DNA of 16,553 nt from Methylococcaceae bacterium (GCA_021647585.1 JAKIUK010000084.1:1-16553), one strand, 5' to 3'. Shown: positions 1 to 7,491, counted from the stretch's first letter. Notes: a model not told the origin generated them from the letters alone. Translations and numbers: made by a program.

Positions 1-118
1 TAAAAACGATATTAGGTGATGCGGTTACGTTGATTCTGGAAACCATTGAAACACACATACAATGCTTTTTTGTGCAAGTCCTTCAACTTGACCTAAAGAC
101 ACTTAGACTTGAGGCTTT

Positions 119-353
119 ATAAATCAAAGTTGCGCAACCTTTTTTGAGGGTAGAATGAACTCCGAAACTTTAGTTTGTAAAAATCGAGAACACCACCATG
201 GTCTGAAAATACTGATTCAGTAACATTAGGATGATGTAAAATTTGGTCATACCGTTTGTTATTCGCTAAGTTTGAACCAAACTCAGACCGAATAATAGCA
301 TCAGGCGTACTTAAACCATATTTTGAGATCGCTTTGTATGATTTCTGAGCGAG
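119..353 (-). other. Open frame without a start codon, possible gene remnant
   Basis: A 78-codon frame runs on the minus strand from just after an in-frame TAG (354-356) to a stop at 117-119. It contains no ATG, GTG or TTG that could start most of it. The translation looks protein-like, for example STPDAIIRSEFGSNLANNKR and later SVFSDHGGVLDFYKLKFRSS, so it may be the 3' remnant of a decayed gene. I do not recognise the family. The rest of 1-400 shows nothing I can assign. It may equally be chance coding. Confidence 0.2.
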
Positions 354-408
354 CTAGATATAACATATTAGAATGTGTATTTACCTCCCGAATTCAGAAA
401 AATTAATT

Positions 409-417
409 TGTTATACT
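409..417 (+). promoter_or_regulatory. Putative extended -10 promoter of the GGDEF-EAL gene
   Basis: TG at 409-410, one base, then TATACT at 412-417 gives an extended -10 arrangement about 80 nt upstream of the ATG at 497. No good -35 hexamer stands 16-18 nt before it, as is usual for extended -10 promoters. The call rests on motif inspection only. Confidence 0.3.
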
Positions 418-496
418 ACCTACTGCCGAAAACTGATTCATTTACGATTTTTGTTATTTAATTCTCCAGTATGATGCGTTATTTAAAACATTACTA

Positions 497-2458
497 ATGC
501 AAAGTTTTATTAATTATATAAAAAACTTACCTTTCTGGCACTTTATTACTGTATTTGTAGCAATAGCAATAATAATTTCAGAAGTATTGATTATTATTCA
601 AAGCTATATTTTACATGGTGAAATACATAACGATTTACTCATCGTTGGTTTTTTTACCCCGGCAATCGATGCTTTTGTCGTTTTTTTCATTACTGGACTG
701 ATGCTCATTCAACTGAAAGAGAATGAGACCAAACTATTATTATCCTCACGTGTATTTCACGAATCCCATGATGGCATAGTCATTACCAATGCCAAAAATG
801 AAATTATTGATGTTAACCCTGCATTTTGTGAGATAAGCGGTTATAAACATGATGAAGTGATTGGTCTTAATCCTTTAATACTGAGTTCAGGTAAGCACAG
901 TCCAGAGTTTTATGCTGATATGTGGCAACAGATAAGTGCACATGGTCACTGGAAAGGTGAAGTTTGGAATCGTAAAAAAAATGGTGAACTCTATGCTGAA
1001 CTACTCACTATTTTTACCTTAAAAGATAACACTGGAATAATCATAAATTATGTCGGTGTATTTTCAGATATAACTCAAAACAAAAAACAGCAAGAAAAGC
1101 TCACTCAGTTAGCCCACTACGATATGTTAACAGGCTTACCTAACCGCACTTTATTTTCTGACCGTTTCCATCAAGCCATTGCTCATAGCAATCGCACCAA
1201 GACACAGCTTGCCATTTGCTTTCTTGATTTAGATAACTTCAAACCTATTAATGATAATTTCGGACATGGAATTGGCGATCAATTATTAATAGAAGTCGCT
1301 AATCGCATTAAGGCTAATATCAAAGAAGATGATACGGTATCACGCCAGGGCGGAGACGAGTTTGCTTTGTTACTGGGTGATATTACAAGCTATGAGCAAT
1401 GTAAGCAAACAATAGAAAAAATACATCATGCATTAACACAACCTTATTTACTTGACGGTTACTCTCATACCATAACAACCTCAACCGGTATTACTCTTTA
1501 CCCCTCTGATAAGGGAGATATCGATACTCTTATACGACATGCTGATCAGGCCATGTATCAAGCTAAATTAGTCGGTAAAAATAGATTTCAGTTGTTTAAT
1601 ACAGAACAAGATCAACAGAATATACAGAAGCATCTTCAAATTAAAGAAATACAACAGGCCTTTATAAATAATGAGTTTTGTTTGTATTACCAGCCGAAAG
1701 TGAATATGAAGACAGGGGTGGTTTTTGGTACTGAAGCATTGATTCGATGGATACACCCTGAAAAAGGACTGATCTCACCATTACAGTTTCTTCCCATCAT
1801 AGAGAAAACAGAACTGGAGGTTTTAATTGGTGCCTGGGTTATCAATCAAGCATTAAATCAACTTAATCTATGGATACAAAAAGGCATTAAGCTTGGGATC
1901 AGTGTTAATATTTCATCCTATCATCTTCGATCAGTTTCATTTTTTTCAGATCTCGAAAAATCATTGGCAAGACACCCTAATGTGACCAGTGGAAGTTTTC
2001 AGTTAGAAATATTAGAGAGTAGTGAATTGGGTGATCTCAACACTATTAATCATATTATAAAAACTTGTAAAAATGAACTCGGTGTTAATGTTGCACTGGA
2101 TGATTTTGGTACTGGATATTCATCACTGACCCACTTACGAAACTTATCAGCCAATACTATCAAAATAGATCGAAGCTTTGTCAGAGATATGCTGGATGAT
2201 CCAGGTGATTATGCCATCATTGATGGTGTCATTGGATTAGCTAATTCCTTTAGCCGTGAAGTCATTGCTGAAGGCGTTGAATCGACAGAACATGGTCTGA
2301 TGTTACTTGTTATGGGCTGTTATAAAGCCCAAGGATTTGGTATTGCCCGCCCTATGCCTATAGATGAGCTTTATTTCTGGTTGAGTAATTACACACCAAA
2401 CAAAGAATGGTTAGCTGCTGGGAATAAAGAGCGTACTCAGAAAAATGACTCTTCGTAG
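497..2458 (+). CDS. Membrane-bound PAS-GGDEF-EAL c-di-GMP enzyme
   Basis: A 653-residue protein likely to both make and break cyclic di-GMP at the inner membrane. Two hydrophobic segments (about residues 13-35 and 48-72) are followed by a PAS domain (about 84-200), then a GGDEF domain with an intact GGDEF signature at 285-289, and an EAL domain with an intact EAL at 413-415 and DDFGTGYSS at 535-543. All the hallmark residues needed for cyclase and phosphodiesterase activity look present. The position of the product-inhibition I-site reads KEDD rather than RxxD, so feedback inhibition may be weak or absent. The ATG has no clear Shine-Dalgarno sequence. The gene stands alone, so its input is unknown; PAS suggests a small ligand, redox or oxygen cue. 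The domain call is firm, the net activity uncertain. Confidence 0.95.
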   Translation: MQSFINYIKNLPFWHFITVFVAIAIIISEVLIIIQSYILHGEIHNDLLIVGFFTPAIDAFVVFFITGLMLIQLKENETKLLLSSRVFHESHDGIVITNAKNEIIDVNPAFCEISGYKHDEVIGLNPLILSSGKHSPEFYADMWQQISAHGHWKGEVWNRKKNGELYAELLTIFTLKDNTGIIINYVGVFSDITQNKKQQEKLTQLAHYDMLTGLPNRTLFSDRFHQAIAHSNRTKTQLAICFLDLDNFKPINDNFGHGIGDQLLIEVANRIKANIKEDDTVSRQGGDEFALLLGDITSYEQCKQTIEKIHHALTQPYLLDGYSHTITTSTGITLYPSDKGDIDTLIRHADQAMYQAKLVGKNRFQLFNTEQDQQNIQKHLQIKEIQQAFINNEFCLYYQPKVNMKTGVVFGTEALIRWIHPEKGLISPLQFLPIIEKTELEVLIGAWVINQALNQLNLWIQKGIKLGISVNISSYHLRSVSFFSDLEKSLARHPNVTSGSFQLEILESSELGDLNTINHIIKTCKNELGVNVALDDFGTGYSSLTHLRNLSANTIKIDRSFVRDMLDDPGDYAIIDGVIGLANSFSREVIAEGVESTEHGLMLLVMGCYKAQGFGIARPMPIDELYFWLSNYTPNKEWLAAGNKERTQKNDSS

Positions 2459-2476
2459 TATTAAAGCAATAACTTT

Positions 2477-2500
2477 GTAGAGCGGACTTCAGTCCGCTAC
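2477..2500 (+). repeat. REP-like hairpin with 5' GTAG
   Basis: GTAG (2477-2480) is followed by a perfect 8-bp palindrome, AGCGGACT at 2481-2488 and AGTCCGCT at 2491-2498, with a 2-nt loop. The closing AC can pair with GT across an AG bulge. It lies between convergent genes. A GTAG tetranucleotide before a short palindrome is the hallmark of REP sequences mobilised by RAYT (Y1 transposase-like) enzymes. No run of T follows, so it is not a classic terminator. Copy number cannot be judged from one window. Confidence 0.5.
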
Positions 2501-2542
2501 TAAATCACACAGCTGAGATTGAAAGCTGCACTGAAAACTATC

Positions 2543-3715
2543 CTACCCAGCTTGGCCATCAATTCTTGCAGTGCTCAATATGGGAGTATATATAAAAATA
2601 AATAAAGAAAATGCAGCTAACCAGCTATAAGTAGAGACCACCAAAAAGCTGCCATACCAGTCAGGTAGCAGTGCAGGCATTAATACTCTGAATATAGCTG
2701 CTACGTTAATTAGCGCAAAAGCAATCGCAATGGTATTCGATGCTTTCATTACTCTTCCTGTATGCCCTAAAGAAACTCTAGCCATCATACCCAGTGTTAA
2801 CACACCTATTCCTCCCACTGTAAAAGCGTGTATAGCCAATGAAGGTTGCACTAGCGAAATTGAAGATAACGCGACAAAAACAAAACCAAGCATAATCCAT
2901 CCATAGCCTAAATATAAAACCCATAGTAACGGGACATACCAAATCCTTTGCACATACCAGCCGGCAACTCTGACAAAATTGGCAACGACGGCTAAAACAG
3001 CACAGACTGTTAAAAATAATCCATTACTGTCAAAAATAAGCAATCCAAATACCAGGGCACTAATGGCTATCGCTAATCCATCCAGCACAGGATTTCTAAT
3101 AGCCATAACACCTTTTAATCCACGCTCAGTAAAGAAAGGAAATACCCGACCGGCAATAACCAGTATGATCATAAGAATTATTGCAATAACCAGATTAAGT
3201 CCCATCCATGCAGAACTGTTGCTTATGCCCAGTATTTCAGCATGAATAAGAGCATTACCCAGAGCCATCAAAAGTAGTAGGGCTATAAAAAACAAATTTT
3301 TGTAATTTCCAGATTTTAGAATTGGCTTAGCCACAAAATAAGCCAACGTAGGTAAAAATGCAAAATCAATCAGCGCAATTAAGACATCAGGCAATAATTC
3401 CGAATAAAAAGGCACTACGCGTCCATAAATCCATAACAAACAGAGACCAGCCAATTGATTGCCTTGTACAGTTTGTATACCCGTCCAATTCTTTACTGCC
3501 GTTAATAAAAAACCAGCGATTACTGCAATCGAATAACCCAATAACATCTCATGAGCATGCCAGTATGTATTAGGAAAATAATTATCGGTGATTAATGAAC
3601 CATCAAAAATAGATGACCACAGTGTAATTAAGATCAGTGCAAACAAACCTGCTAAGGCAAAAAATGCTCTAAACCCTAAAGCAAAAATCGGATAATTTAT
3701 TGTTTGTTTACTCAT
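2543..3715 (-). CDS. nnrS: NnrS family membrane protein
   Basis: A 390-residue, very hydrophobic protein with about twelve membrane segments. The N-terminus ALGFRAFFALAGLFAL, the HAHEMLLGYSIAVIAGFLLTA stretch early on, PFFTERG mid-protein and RVSLGHTGR further on are typical of NnrS. Members are haem- and copper-containing membrane proteins linked to the nitric oxide response in denitrifiers; the biochemical role is unsettled, and no nitrite or NO reductase gene is visible here. I start it at the ATG whose ATGA overlaps the stop of the upstream DUF455 gene, which implies translational coupling. A frame-extended start 18 nt upstream lies inside that gene and is less likely. Downstream it meets the GGDEF-EAL gene tail to tail. 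Confidence 0.88.
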   Translation of the reverse strand: MSKQTINYPIFALGFRAFFALAGLFALILITLWSSIFDGSLITDNYFPNTYWHAHEMLLGYSIAVIAGFLLTAVKNWTGIQTVQGNQLAGLCLLWIYGRVVPFYSELLPDVLIALIDFAFLPTLAYFVAKPILKSGNYKNLFFIALLLLMALGNALIHAEILGISNSSAWMGLNLVIAIILMIILVIAGRVFPFFTERGLKGVMAIRNPVLDGLAIAISALVFGLLIFDSNGLFLTVCAVLAVVANFVRVAGWYVQRIWYVPLLWVLYLGYGWIMLGFVFVALSSISLVQPSLAIHAFTVGGIGVLTLGMMARVSLGHTGRVMKASNTIAIAFALINVAAIFRVLMPALLPDWYGSFLVVSTYSWLAAFSLFIFIYTPILSTARIDGQAG

Positions 3716-4515
3716 GCTCTCTGTTCCAACCAATTGATTTCAGCATTTGAAAAACCAGCAATTATACGCAATTCTCTGTTAAAAGGGCCTTTTGGTTTTC
3801 CTACATAGTATTTTTCTATCAATTCTTTATATTTTTCTTCGTAATTTAAACCTCTTTGCTCACAAATAAGTTTAAACCAGTAAGATCCCGTTTTTACATG
3901 TCCTACTTCATCATTGAGTATGCGTGTTAATAATTCCACACTTTTTTGATCATCCTGAATTTTAAATTTCTTAATCATTTGTGGTGTTACATCAAGACCT
4001 CGTGCTTCCATACAACGAGGCACCATAGCCAGTCGTGCCAAAATATCTGCTGCGGTATCTTCTGCATGATCCCATAAGCCGCGATGCGCTGGAAAATCAC
4101 CATAATCAACATTCATTTCATGTAAATGCTCTCGAATTAAAGTAAAATGTTGCGCTTCTTCATCAGCAATACTTAACCAGTCCTGATAAAAAACATCGGG
4201 TAACCCTCTAAACCGATACAAAATATCCCAAGCCAAATAAATCGCAATAAATTCGATATGCGCTAAGGCATGAAAAAATGCTGCCTTACCTAATTCAGAG
4301 TTTAGCCTACGCCGTGGCATATCTCTTGGTTTCAACAGTAGTGGATGCTCAGGAAACTTTGTTTTGGTTATTGCTAAAACAGAATCTGCTGATTGAAAAG
4401 ATAATTGATTACTCTCTGCTAATTTTTTAGCATGATGAGTAAGCTGAATTTTCTGAATAATATCGGAATGATATAAACATTTTTCTGCAATTGTAAAAAT
4501 ATTTTTCACAGTCAA
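3712..4515 (-). CDS. DUF455 ferritin-like protein
   Basis: A soluble protein of about 267 residues of the DUF455 family (PF04305), a ferritin-like four-helix fold. The pattern of likely di-iron ligands is visible: E88 in AHIE, E119/E120 and H123 in DEEAQHF, E170 in MEARGLD, and E203 with H206 in NDEVGH. The conserved PAHRGLWDHAEDTAADILAR block (143-162) is also typical. The enzymatic reaction is unknown. Relatives such as MiaE hydroxylate tRNA, but that role cannot be transferred. The frame has no ATG start: TTG at 4515 or GTG at 4509 are the only reasonable starts, neither with a good Shine-Dalgarno sequence. It is the first gene of a two-gene unit, overlapping nnrS by 4 nt. Confidence 0.88.
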   Translation of the reverse strand: MTVKNIFTIAEKCLYHSDIIQKIQLTHHAKKLAESNQLSFQSADSVLAITKTKFPEHPLLLKPRDMPRRRLNSELGKAAFFHALAHIEFIAIYLAWDILYRFRGLPDVFYQDWLSIADEEAQHFTLIREHLHEMNVDYGDFPAHRGLWDHAEDTAADILARLAMVPRCMEARGLDVTPQMIKKFKIQDDQKSVELLTRILNDEVGHVKTGSYWFKLICEQRGLNYEEKYKELIEKYYVGKPKGPFNRELRIIAGFSNAEINWLEQRA

Positions 4516-4521
4516 AACATA

Positions 4522-4899
4522 ATGAATAAACTGAACAATATAACTGTTTTAACGCTTTATTGCCTGTTAATATTTTGGCTATCGTCCCGATCCGTTATTT
4601 CCACCCCAATGTTTTTCGAACATCAAGATAAAGTACATCATATAGGTGCTTATTTTATTATGGGTATGCTAACTTGGAGATTTTTTAAAGACTACATCAC
4701 AAGTACCATGAAACTAAGTATAGTGACTTTATGCTTTTGTAGCATTTATGGATTGTCTGATGAATGGCATCAATCTTTTGTTCCTGGAAGATATGCTGAC
4801 ATTATGGACTGGTTAGCTGATACTCTTGGTGCAACAATTGCAATAATCAGCCTGTATCTAACAAAGATAAAACTAAAAACCAAGGGACAAACCGGCTAA
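4522..4899 (+). CDS. VanZ-like membrane protein
   Basis: A 125-residue integral membrane protein with about four hydrophobic helices. It carries the VanZ-family signatures DKVHHIGAYFIMG (about residues 36-48) and DEWHQSFVPGR..D..DWLADTLGA (about 81-105). VanZ confers low-level teicoplanin resistance in enterococci, but chromosomal homologues in Gram-negative bacteria have no established function, so resistance should not be inferred. Its ATG lies only 6 nt from the start of the divergent DUF455 gene, so its promoter must sit inside that gene. The stop codon lies in the loop of a hairpin shared with the convergent rpoS 3' region. Confidence 0.85.
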   Translation: MNKLNNITVLTLYCLLIFWLSSRSVISTPMFFEHQDKVHHIGAYFIMGMLTWRFFKDYITSTMKLSIVTLCFCSIYGLSDEWHQSFVPGRYADIMDWLADTLGATIAIISLYLTKIKLKTKGQTG

Positions 4900-4914
4900 A
4901 GCCGGTACTTGCCC
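4884..4914. repeat. REP-like or bidirectional terminator hairpin between vanZ-like gene and rpoS
   Basis: A perfect 7-bp stem, ACCGGCT (4891-4897) and AGCCGGT (4900-4906), is closed over a 2-nt loop formed by the last two bases of the vanZ-like stop codon. It is extended by GGG (4884-4886) pairing with CCC (4912-4914) through an imperfect segment. Reading the minus strand, GTA precedes the CCGG stem, close to the GTAG of REP elements. It may slow transcription from both sides, although no long T-run follows. Confidence 0.45.
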
Positions 4915-4932
4915 TGTTTAACTCAGTTAAAA

Positions 4933-5898
4933 CTACTGAAAAATTGCCTCGAAAGAATAACCACCTGACTCTAGAATTTCTTTTAATCTTTTTAATGCAT
5001 CCATTTGAATTTGTCTGACGCGTTCTCTTGTTACTCCTAATTCCTGAGCAACTTGTTCTAGTGTGGAATTTTCATAACCACATAAGCCATACCGTCTACA
5101 AATGACTTCCCTTTGTTTATCTGATAATTGATAAACCCAATGAGTGATATTATTTTTAATATTATCTTCTTGAAGTACTTCCGTTGGAGAACTACTCTCA
5201 TCAGAAATAGAATCTAATAAAGGTCTCTCATAATCTTTACCCGCAGGAACATCTACAGAGGTGACTCGTTCATTAAGCTTCAACATTCTGGTAACCGTCT
5301 TAACCGGTTTATCCAAATACTCAGCAATGTCTTCTGCTCGTGGCTCATGATCAAGCGTTTGGGCTAGGAGCCGTTGTGCTTTGATATAAACATTCATTTC
5401 TTTTACTATATGGATCGGCAATCGAATGGTTCGAGTCTGATTCATAATGGCACGTTCAATAGTCTGTCTGATCCACCAGGTAGCATAAGTGGAAAAACGA
5501 AACCCTCTGTCTGGATCAAATTTTTCAACAGCCCTAATTAACCCTAAATTACCTTCTTCTATTAAATCCAGTAAAGGTAACCCTCGGTTTAAATAGCGGC
5601 GAGAGATTTTCACAACCAGGCGCAAATTACTTTCGATCATGATTTTACGTGCTTTTTCATCACCATGAATAACACGTTTACCATAAATCTTTTCTTCATC
5701 TGCTGTAAGTAACTTGGATTTCCCCAATTCATTTAAATAGACGCGTGTAGCATCAATGGACGGAGTGTTTTTTGCATCTTCGACTTCGATTTTATCTAAT
5801 TGAGGCTCCTCTCTAAAATTGGAATGATTTTCAAAATCAATTATATCAGGAGTTCCATTATTAGTTTCCGTCATTATATCTACAACTTCTTCGGTCAT
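4933..5898 (-). CDS. rpoS: RNA polymerase sigma factor RpoS
   Basis: Stationary-phase and general-stress sigma factor, 321 residues against 330 in E. coli. Region 1.2 is at about residues 48-75, region 2 at about 84-155 (with NLRLVVKISRRYLNRG and the WWIRQTIERA segment), the region 2.5-3 boundary at about 158-170, and the region 4 helix-turn-helix at about 261-310 (TLEQVAQELGVTRERVRQIQ). K166 in PIHIVKE matches the E. coli lysine K173 needed for RssB-directed proteolysis, so similar turnover is possible. I start at the ATG at 5896-5898 because GGAGA stands 6 nt upstream; the in-frame TTG 18 nt further upstream is less likely. It follows nlpD by 37 nt, the usual gammaproteobacterial order. In E. 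coli the main rpoS promoter lies inside nlpD. Confidence 0.96.
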   Translation of the reverse strand: MTEEVVDIMTETNNGTPDIIDFENHSNFREEPQLDKIEVEDAKNTPSIDATRVYLNELGKSKLLTADEEKIYGKRVIHGDEKARKIMIESNLRLVVKISRRYLNRGLPLLDLIEEGNLGLIRAVEKFDPDRGFRFSTYATWWIRQTIERAIMNQTRTIRLPIHIVKEMNVYIKAQRLLAQTLDHEPRAEDIAEYLDKPVKTVTRMLKLNERVTSVDVPAGKDYERPLLDSISDESSSPTEVLQEDNIKNNITHWVYQLSDKQREVICRRYGLCGYENSTLEQVAQELGVTRERVRQIQMDALKRLKEILESGGYSFEAIFQ

Positions 5899-5930
5899 AT
5901 TCGTTCTCCAGGTCAATCGGCAATAAGCCG
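5899..5930 (-). promoter_or_regulatory. rpoS ribosome binding site with small upstream hairpin
   Basis: On the minus strand the Shine-Dalgarno GGAGA ends 6 nt before the rpoS ATG and decides the start. Just upstream, CGGC (5918-5921) and GCCG (5927-5930) form a 4-bp stem over a 5-nt loop between the nlpD stop and the ribosome binding site. It leaves the site exposed rather than hiding it. Too small to claim a regulatory role. Confidence 0.4.
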
Positions 5931-5935
5931 TTAAA

Positions 5936-6838
5936 TCATTTTTTTGGTAAATAATTAAGTGGGTTTACCGGGTTTCCATTTTTTCTAATTTCAAAATGTA
6001 GTGAAGTTTTCTTGCCTCCCATTCGGCCAACTTCAGCAATAACTTGTCCCTTTTTTACAATTTGGCCTTCCTTGACCAGTAAACGACGATTGTTTGCATA
6101 TGCGCTTAAGTACATATAATTGTGCTTAATAATAAGTAAATTTCCGTAACCTTTTAATCCTGAGCCGCTATAAACGACTTTACCAGAAGATGCAGCCCTT
6201 ACTTTCTGCCCAATTTTTCCGTTAATATCAATTCCTTTACTTCCCCCAGAAGAAAAATATTTTAATATCCTTCCTCTTAGCGGCCACTGCCAGTACAACT
6301 TTAACATCTTTTTATTATCATTTGAATTTGTTGAAGTTTTTTGTGCCGGTATTGTCTTTTTTTGTGATGGAGTTCTCTTTTTTACAATTGTTGTTTTTTT
6401 ATTGTTTTTTCTTATTTTGTACCTAAGCTTTTGTTTTGACTCAAATAGTTTTAATTTTTGCCCCACTTGCAATTTATAGGGTGGAGAAATTTTATTCCAC
6501 CTTGATAGACGCCGATAGCCATGTCCAGACCTAAAACCGATGGAATATAGAGTATCCCCTTTTTTAACAACATAGATTTTATTGTTATTTACCAAATCAC
6601 GCTGATAGGGTCTTACAGGCGCATAATTATTTGTTGTAGTACAACCTGTTGTATAAAAACTGATAAACAGCAAAACAAGTATTGGTAAAACTTTAACTGA
6701 TCTGGAAAAATAAAAATCAAACAGTGGGTCTATCTGAAAAATGAAATAGAATCCTTGGTATATCCTCTTGATTAGATTACTACAATGTTTTGATCTACAA
6801 CGTTCTGAATCCAATATAGCAATGTCAGTATTTGTCAT
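5936..6838 (-). CDS. nlpD: NlpD-like lipoprotein, LysM plus degenerate LytM domain
   Basis: Envelope lipoprotein, 300 residues from the chosen start. A hydrophobic signal segment (about 48-62) ends at TTG-C66, a loose lipobox. A LysM peptidoglycan-binding domain (about 88-132, VVKKGDTLYSIG) follows, then a Lys/Ser/Thr-rich linker and a LytM/M23 domain (about 195-297, KGIDINGKIGQKV, LHFEIRKNGNPVNPLNYLP). The first zinc-binding histidine is replaced (GSKGID), as in E. coli NlpD, which is not a hydrolase but activates the amidase AmiC at division. I start at the ATG at 6836-6838, which has AAGGGA upstream; this leaves an unusually long 45-residue stretch before the signal segment. A longer frame back to 6904 overlaps the J-protein gene and is less likely. 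Confidence 0.88.
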   Translation of the reverse strand: MTNTDIAILDSERCRSKHCSNLIKRIYQGFYFIFQIDPLFDFYFSRSVKVLPILVLLFISFYTTGCTTTNNYAPVRPYQRDLVNNNKIYVVKKGDTLYSIGFRSGHGYRRLSRWNKISPPYKLQVGQKLKLFESKQKLRYKIRKNNKKTTIVKKRTPSQKKTIPAQKTSTNSNDNKKMLKLYWQWPLRGRILKYFSSGGSKGIDINGKIGQKVRAASSGKVVYSGSGLKGYGNLLIIKHNYMYLSAYANNRRLLVKEGQIVKKGQVIAEVGRMGGKKTSLHFEIRKNGNPVNPLNYLPKK

Positions 6839-6857
6839 TCCTATTCCCTTGATATCA

Positions 6858-7352
6858 TTATCTGGACAACAATACCTTTTTTGCCAGATTGATTTTAGCT
6901 GCAAGATAGTCTGACCCTCCTCTATCAGGGTGCATTTTTTGCATCAACTTACGATGAGCCATGACAATTTCTTTGTCTGTTGCTGAAGGCGAGAGTCCTA
7001 AAATATCGTAGGCCTCTTCTTTAGACATCTTCCCCTTATATTTATTCGTACTTTCAGACGAGGACGACTGACTTTTACTTTTATTAAAGGCCATCCATAA
7101 AGTATGTAACTGCGGTATATAACGCATGACTAAAGGAAATACCCTTAGCAAAAAAGCAATAAAAATCCCCACCAGAGCAAACAACCAATTGAGTTTCCCT
7201 GTAGCTGCAAAAAACACAATAACAATCAGTATTATTATCACTCCAGATTTTAGTATCATTCTGGATATGATTTCTGGAGATGTTTTTAAAAATTTGCGTA
7301 AAGCAAAAAATACCAGAATGATCAACGCTAAAACTAAAAATATTCTGATCAA
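6858..7352 (-). CDS. Membrane-anchored Tim14-like J-domain protein
   Basis: About 164 residues. Two or three hydrophobic segments (about 4-20, 36-50, 54-72) are followed by a Ser-rich linker and a C-terminal J domain (about 110-164) with the HPD motif at 141-143, in the order YDILGLSPSATDKEI, AHRKLMQKMHPDRGG, AAKINLAK. The J domain at the very C-terminus after membrane anchors, together with the HPD-GGS-AAKIN pattern, resembles mitochondrial Tim14/Pam18. It should recruit and stimulate DnaK at the membrane; the client is unknown. I start at TTG 7352 because GGGAG stands 6 nt upstream; an in-frame TTG at 7403 lacks a ribosome site. It occupies the position where pcm/surE often precede nlpD. 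Confidence 0.82.
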   Translation of the reverse strand: MIRIFLVLALIILVFFALRKFLKTSPEIISRMILKSGVIIILIVIVFFAATGKLNWLFALVGIFIAFLLRVFPLVMRYIPQLHTLWMAFNKSKSQSSSSESTNKYKGKMSKEEAYDILGLSPSATDKEIVMAHRKLMQKMHPDRGGSDYLAAKINLAKKVLLSR

Positions 7353-7401
7353 TGAAAGCTCCCTTAACTGATAATTTGTATTTAAGTGGTTTGATAGAAT
7401 C

Positions 7402-7436
7402 AATTTACCAAAAATGCCCAGGAGATTTGGTAAATT
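7402..7436. promoter_or_regulatory. 11-bp perfect inverted repeat in a divergent promoter region
   Basis: AATTTACCAAA (7402-7412) and TTTGGTAAATT (7426-7436) are exact reverse complements separated by 13 nt. They lie between the J-protein gene and divergent mobB. Half-site centres are 24 nt apart, just over two helical turns, which would suit a dimeric regulator; a hairpin in the transcript is the alternative. No regulator can be named. Confidence 0.4.
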
Positions 7437-7467
7437 TATTTCCTCAATCTATCTCAGTATTTTATTA

Positions 7468-7491
7468 TAAGGTCTATTAGATAATACCTTA
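7468..7491. promoter_or_regulatory. Short inverted repeat upstream of mobB
   Basis: TAAGGT (7468-7473) and ACCTTA (7486-7491) are separated by 12 nt that include an AT-rich -10-like stretch (GATAAT, 7480-7485). It could be an operator over the mobB promoter, but a 6-bp match in AT-rich DNA can arise by chance. Confidence 0.2.

Noticed and set aside
2979..3245. Plus-strand 88-residue frame inside nnrS
   Set aside because: It is antisense to a well-supported membrane protein gene, with composition explained by the complementary hydrophobic codons.
4522..4899. VanZ-like gene as a glycopeptide resistance determinant
   Set aside because: No other vancomycin-resistance genes are nearby, and VanZ-like membrane proteins are widespread in Gram-negative chromosomes without that role.
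4918..4938. TCAGT...ACTGA small palindrome at the rpoS 3' end as a terminator
   Set aside because: The stem is only 5 bp and no T-run follows on either strand.
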